A stretch of 64,000 nucleotides of DNA from Bacteroidales bacterium (GTDB taxonomy: Bacteria; Bacteroidota; Bacteroidia; Bacteroidales; Bacteroidaceae), in assembly GCA_004558535.1 (NCBI GenBank), contig SFCP01000001.1:1-64000 (forward strand). Direction: 5' to 3'. The notes under the pieces are model-generated. The model searched no databases and was not told where the DNA came from. It worked only from the letters and a program-made list of their open reading frames with translations. Both the position numbers and the translations under genes were made by a program. This document shows positions 62,615-64,000 of the stretch, in pieces; position 1 is the first letter of the stretch, and every line of letters begins with the position of its first letter.

Positions 62615-62622
62615 CAAAGATA
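62615..62622 (-). promoter_or_regulatory. Probable promoter box of the murC-fts operon
   Basis: TATCTTTG on the minus strand fits the -7 consensus. There is no TTTG at the usual 20 nt upstream; one lies at 26 nt. The leader to murC would be about 200 nt with no recognised element. Confidence 0.55.
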
Positions 62623-62741
62623 GTAATTTTAATTGGTAAGTAGGCGGGCAAAGGTATTTTTATATCAGATGTGCGAAAATTTGCTGCGCGAGGGGTATTT
62701 GACGGAGGCTTTGTGCGGGGAACTGCCGTCCGGCTCCGGTG

Positions 62742-63050
62742 TCAAATGTTAAAATGGGAAGAGCCGGATTTGGATTTTGCGGGAAAAAGCAGTATCTTTG
62801 TCTCAGCAAAGGAGGAAACCGTACCCGTCAGGCGGCTTCCTCCTTTTTTAGGTCCTGCCTGCGCGCAAAATTATCCGGCACTTGGAAAAAATTACAAAGG
62901 ACTTGGTTTTATCTACGTCCCGGATCGTTGAAATTAGTCGGCACTTGGCGGAAACGGACTGCTGTGTAATAGGAAAAATCCGGCACAAAACGGGCGTTTA
63001 GAAAAGTTTATGTTAAATCTACCTATGCATTTCTGTGCACTTTGTCGCCG
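62742..63050 (+). repeat. Dispersed promoter-hairpin repeat, copy G
   Basis: Rightward copy: TTTG (62769-62772), exactly 20 nt, TATCTTTG (62793-62800), stem AAAGGAGGAAACCG (62808-62821 with 62833-62846; one A-C mismatch, as in copy D) and a run of six T at 62844-62849. Iterons read CCGGCACTTGGAAAAAATTACAAAGGACTTGG. It lies between the divergent murC and leuS genes and points at leuS. Confidence 0.88.
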
Positions 63051-63336
63051 CAGAGGTCACGCGCCGGGGCGATAATTATCTACTAAGAGAATTTTCAAAA
63101 GTTGTATGACTGGATAACTTTTCCTGTAAACGCTCTTCCTTGTCCGTAATCTCTTTGTCAAGTTTGTCACTTCCCAATTGCCGCTTTTCTAATGCTGAGT
63201 CAAGCCGTTTTCTCTCGGCTTGCACTAACTCTGGCTTCGCCCAAGTTAGGCTGCGCCTCGGCATAGCTCAAAAAAAACAAGTTTTTCTTGGCTCTTCTCT
63301 CGGCTTGCAACTTTGTCCCCCAAATATTGAGAAAGA
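63051..63336 (+). promoter_or_regulatory. leuS leader region with repeated CTCTCGGCTTGCA elements
   Basis: TCTCTCGGCTTGCA occurs twice (about 63210 and 63294), and GCCTCGGCATAGCTCAAAAA with AGTTTTTCTTGG forms an imperfect palindrome between them. CAACTTTG just after the second copy is one base from a -7 box, with TTTC 20 nt upstream, so this is probably the leuS promoter. A 62-codon minus-strand frame (63076-63264) is treated as a product of the repeats, not a gene. Confidence 0.55.
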
Positions 63337-64000
63337 ATGGACTATAATTTTAAGGAAATCGAGAAGAAGTGGCACCAAGTTTGGGCCCAAGAAAAAACGT
63401 ACCACGTAGAGACGGACGGCAGTAAGCCTAAGTTCTACGTGCTCAATATGTTTCCCTATCCCTCGGGCGCAGGACTGCACGTGGGACACCCGCTGGGATA
63501 TATTGCTTCCGACATCTATGCACGCTACAAACGCTTGCAGGGCTACAACGTGCTGAACCCCATGGGCTACGACGCCTACGGACTGCCCGCCGAGCAGTTT
63601 GCTATACAGACCGGACAGCACCCGGCCATCACAACGGTGAAGAATATCAACCGCTACCGCGAACAGCTGGACAATATCGGATTCTCGTTCGACTGGGACC
63701 GCGAAGTGCGCACCTGTGACCCGCAATACTACCACTGGACACAGTGGGCTTTCCAGAAGATGTTCAACTCGTTCTACTGCGAGCGCTGCCAGTCGGCCAT
63801 GCCTATCGAAAAACTTATCGAAAAGTTTGCAAAGAGCGGTACGGAGGGTCTGCACGCCGTCGGAACCGAGGAACTGCACTTTACGGCAGACGAATGGAAC
63901 GCCATGAGCGAGACAGAGCACGAACAGGTGCTGATGAACTACCGCATAGCCTACCTCGGCGAGACCATGGTGAACTGGTGCCCGCAGCTGGGTACGGTGC
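63337..64000 (+). CDS. leuS: Leucine-tRNA ligase, N-terminal part (cut by window end)
   Basis: The first 221 residues of a class I synthetase that charges tRNA(Leu). It starts [20 protein letters not shown]. The HIGH motif appears as [10 protein letters not shown] near residue 48, after [11 protein letters not shown]. Family blocks follow: [24 protein letters not shown] ([20 protein letters not shown]), [39 protein letters not shown], and [11 protein letters not shown] at the edge, where the CP1 editing domain begins. An extra stretch ([20 protein letters not shown]) matches Bacteroidetes LeuRS. KMSKS lies beyond the window. Confidence 0.96.
   Translation, partial: MDYNFKEIEKKWHQVWAQEKTYHVETDGSKPKFYVLNMFPYPSGAGLHVGHPLGYIASDIYARYKRLQGYNVLNPMGYDAYGLPAEQFAIQTGQHPAITTVKNINRYREQLDNIGFSFDWDREVRTCDPQYYHWTQWAFQKMFNSFYCERCQSAMPIEKLIEKFAKSGTEGLHAVGTEELHFTADEWNAMSETEHEQVLMNYRIAYLGETMVNWCPQLGTV

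Noticed and set aside
63076..63264. 62-codon coiled-coil-like minus-strand gene
   Set aside because: It lies over the repeated leader elements of leuS, lacks a promoter and ribosome site, and resembles translations of repeats.

Overview
The window is chromosomal DNA of a fairly GC-rich Bacteroidales bacterium. The evidence is promoters of the Bacteroidetes type (a TAnnTTTG box, often with TTTG exactly 20 nt upstream), a TonB-dependent receptor paired with a lipoprotein, DUF2723 and WbqC proteins, proteins with type IX secretion-like C-termini, and a dcw cluster of Bacteroidetes type. Prevotellaceae or a near relative is the best guess; the species cannot be named from sequence alone. No rRNA, tRNA, CRISPR array, phage or transposase gene was seen.

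Layout. 1-3071: signal peptidase I (lepB, apparently frameshifted near its 5' end), a lepB-like paralogue without the catalytic dyad, and a WbqC protein. 3072-3987: a gene-free tract with an 85-bp tandem repeat and a dispersed repeat. 3988-8253: a TonB-dependent receptor without a signal peptide and a surface-lipoprotein partner. 8607-16953: a DUF2723 membrane protein, a polysaccharide deacetylase, GreA, a HIT protein and a GH95 alpha-L-fucosidase. 17514-25861: a DUF4143 ATPase, a PepSY remnant, a flippase-like membrane protein and a giant alpha-2-macroglobulin. 25971-30384: divergent acyl-CoA synthetase and membrane pyrophosphatase. 30868-38069 (minus): a secreted protein with seven zinc-knuckle-like repeats, a peptide transporter, YbaK, UvrA and a T9SS type B protein. 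38236-40656: divergent tdh and kbl, the two steps of threonine breakdown to glycine. 41291-43257: two tandem acidic Ca-loop paralogues. 43434-49346: glutamate synthase. 50054-53500: a large secreted discoidin-domain protein. 54346-62404 (minus): murC-ftsQ-ftsA-ftsZ-ftsZ2-yqeY-TSUP-DUF1634. 63337-end: the start of leuS.

Two things stand out. First, a family of about 250-340 bp intergenic repeats occurs seven times. Every copy has a well-formed Bacteroidetes promoter (TTTG, exactly 20 nt, TAnnTTTG) firing straight into a perfect or near-perfect hairpin with a U-run, followed by an array of short AAGTGC-type iterons. One copy keeps this layout but has an unrelated hairpin sequence, which suggests selection on structure. 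This looks like a dispersed promoter-terminator cassette making a tiny RNA. Second, ftsZ is duplicated in tandem inside the division operon, and the second copy has a changed T7 loop.
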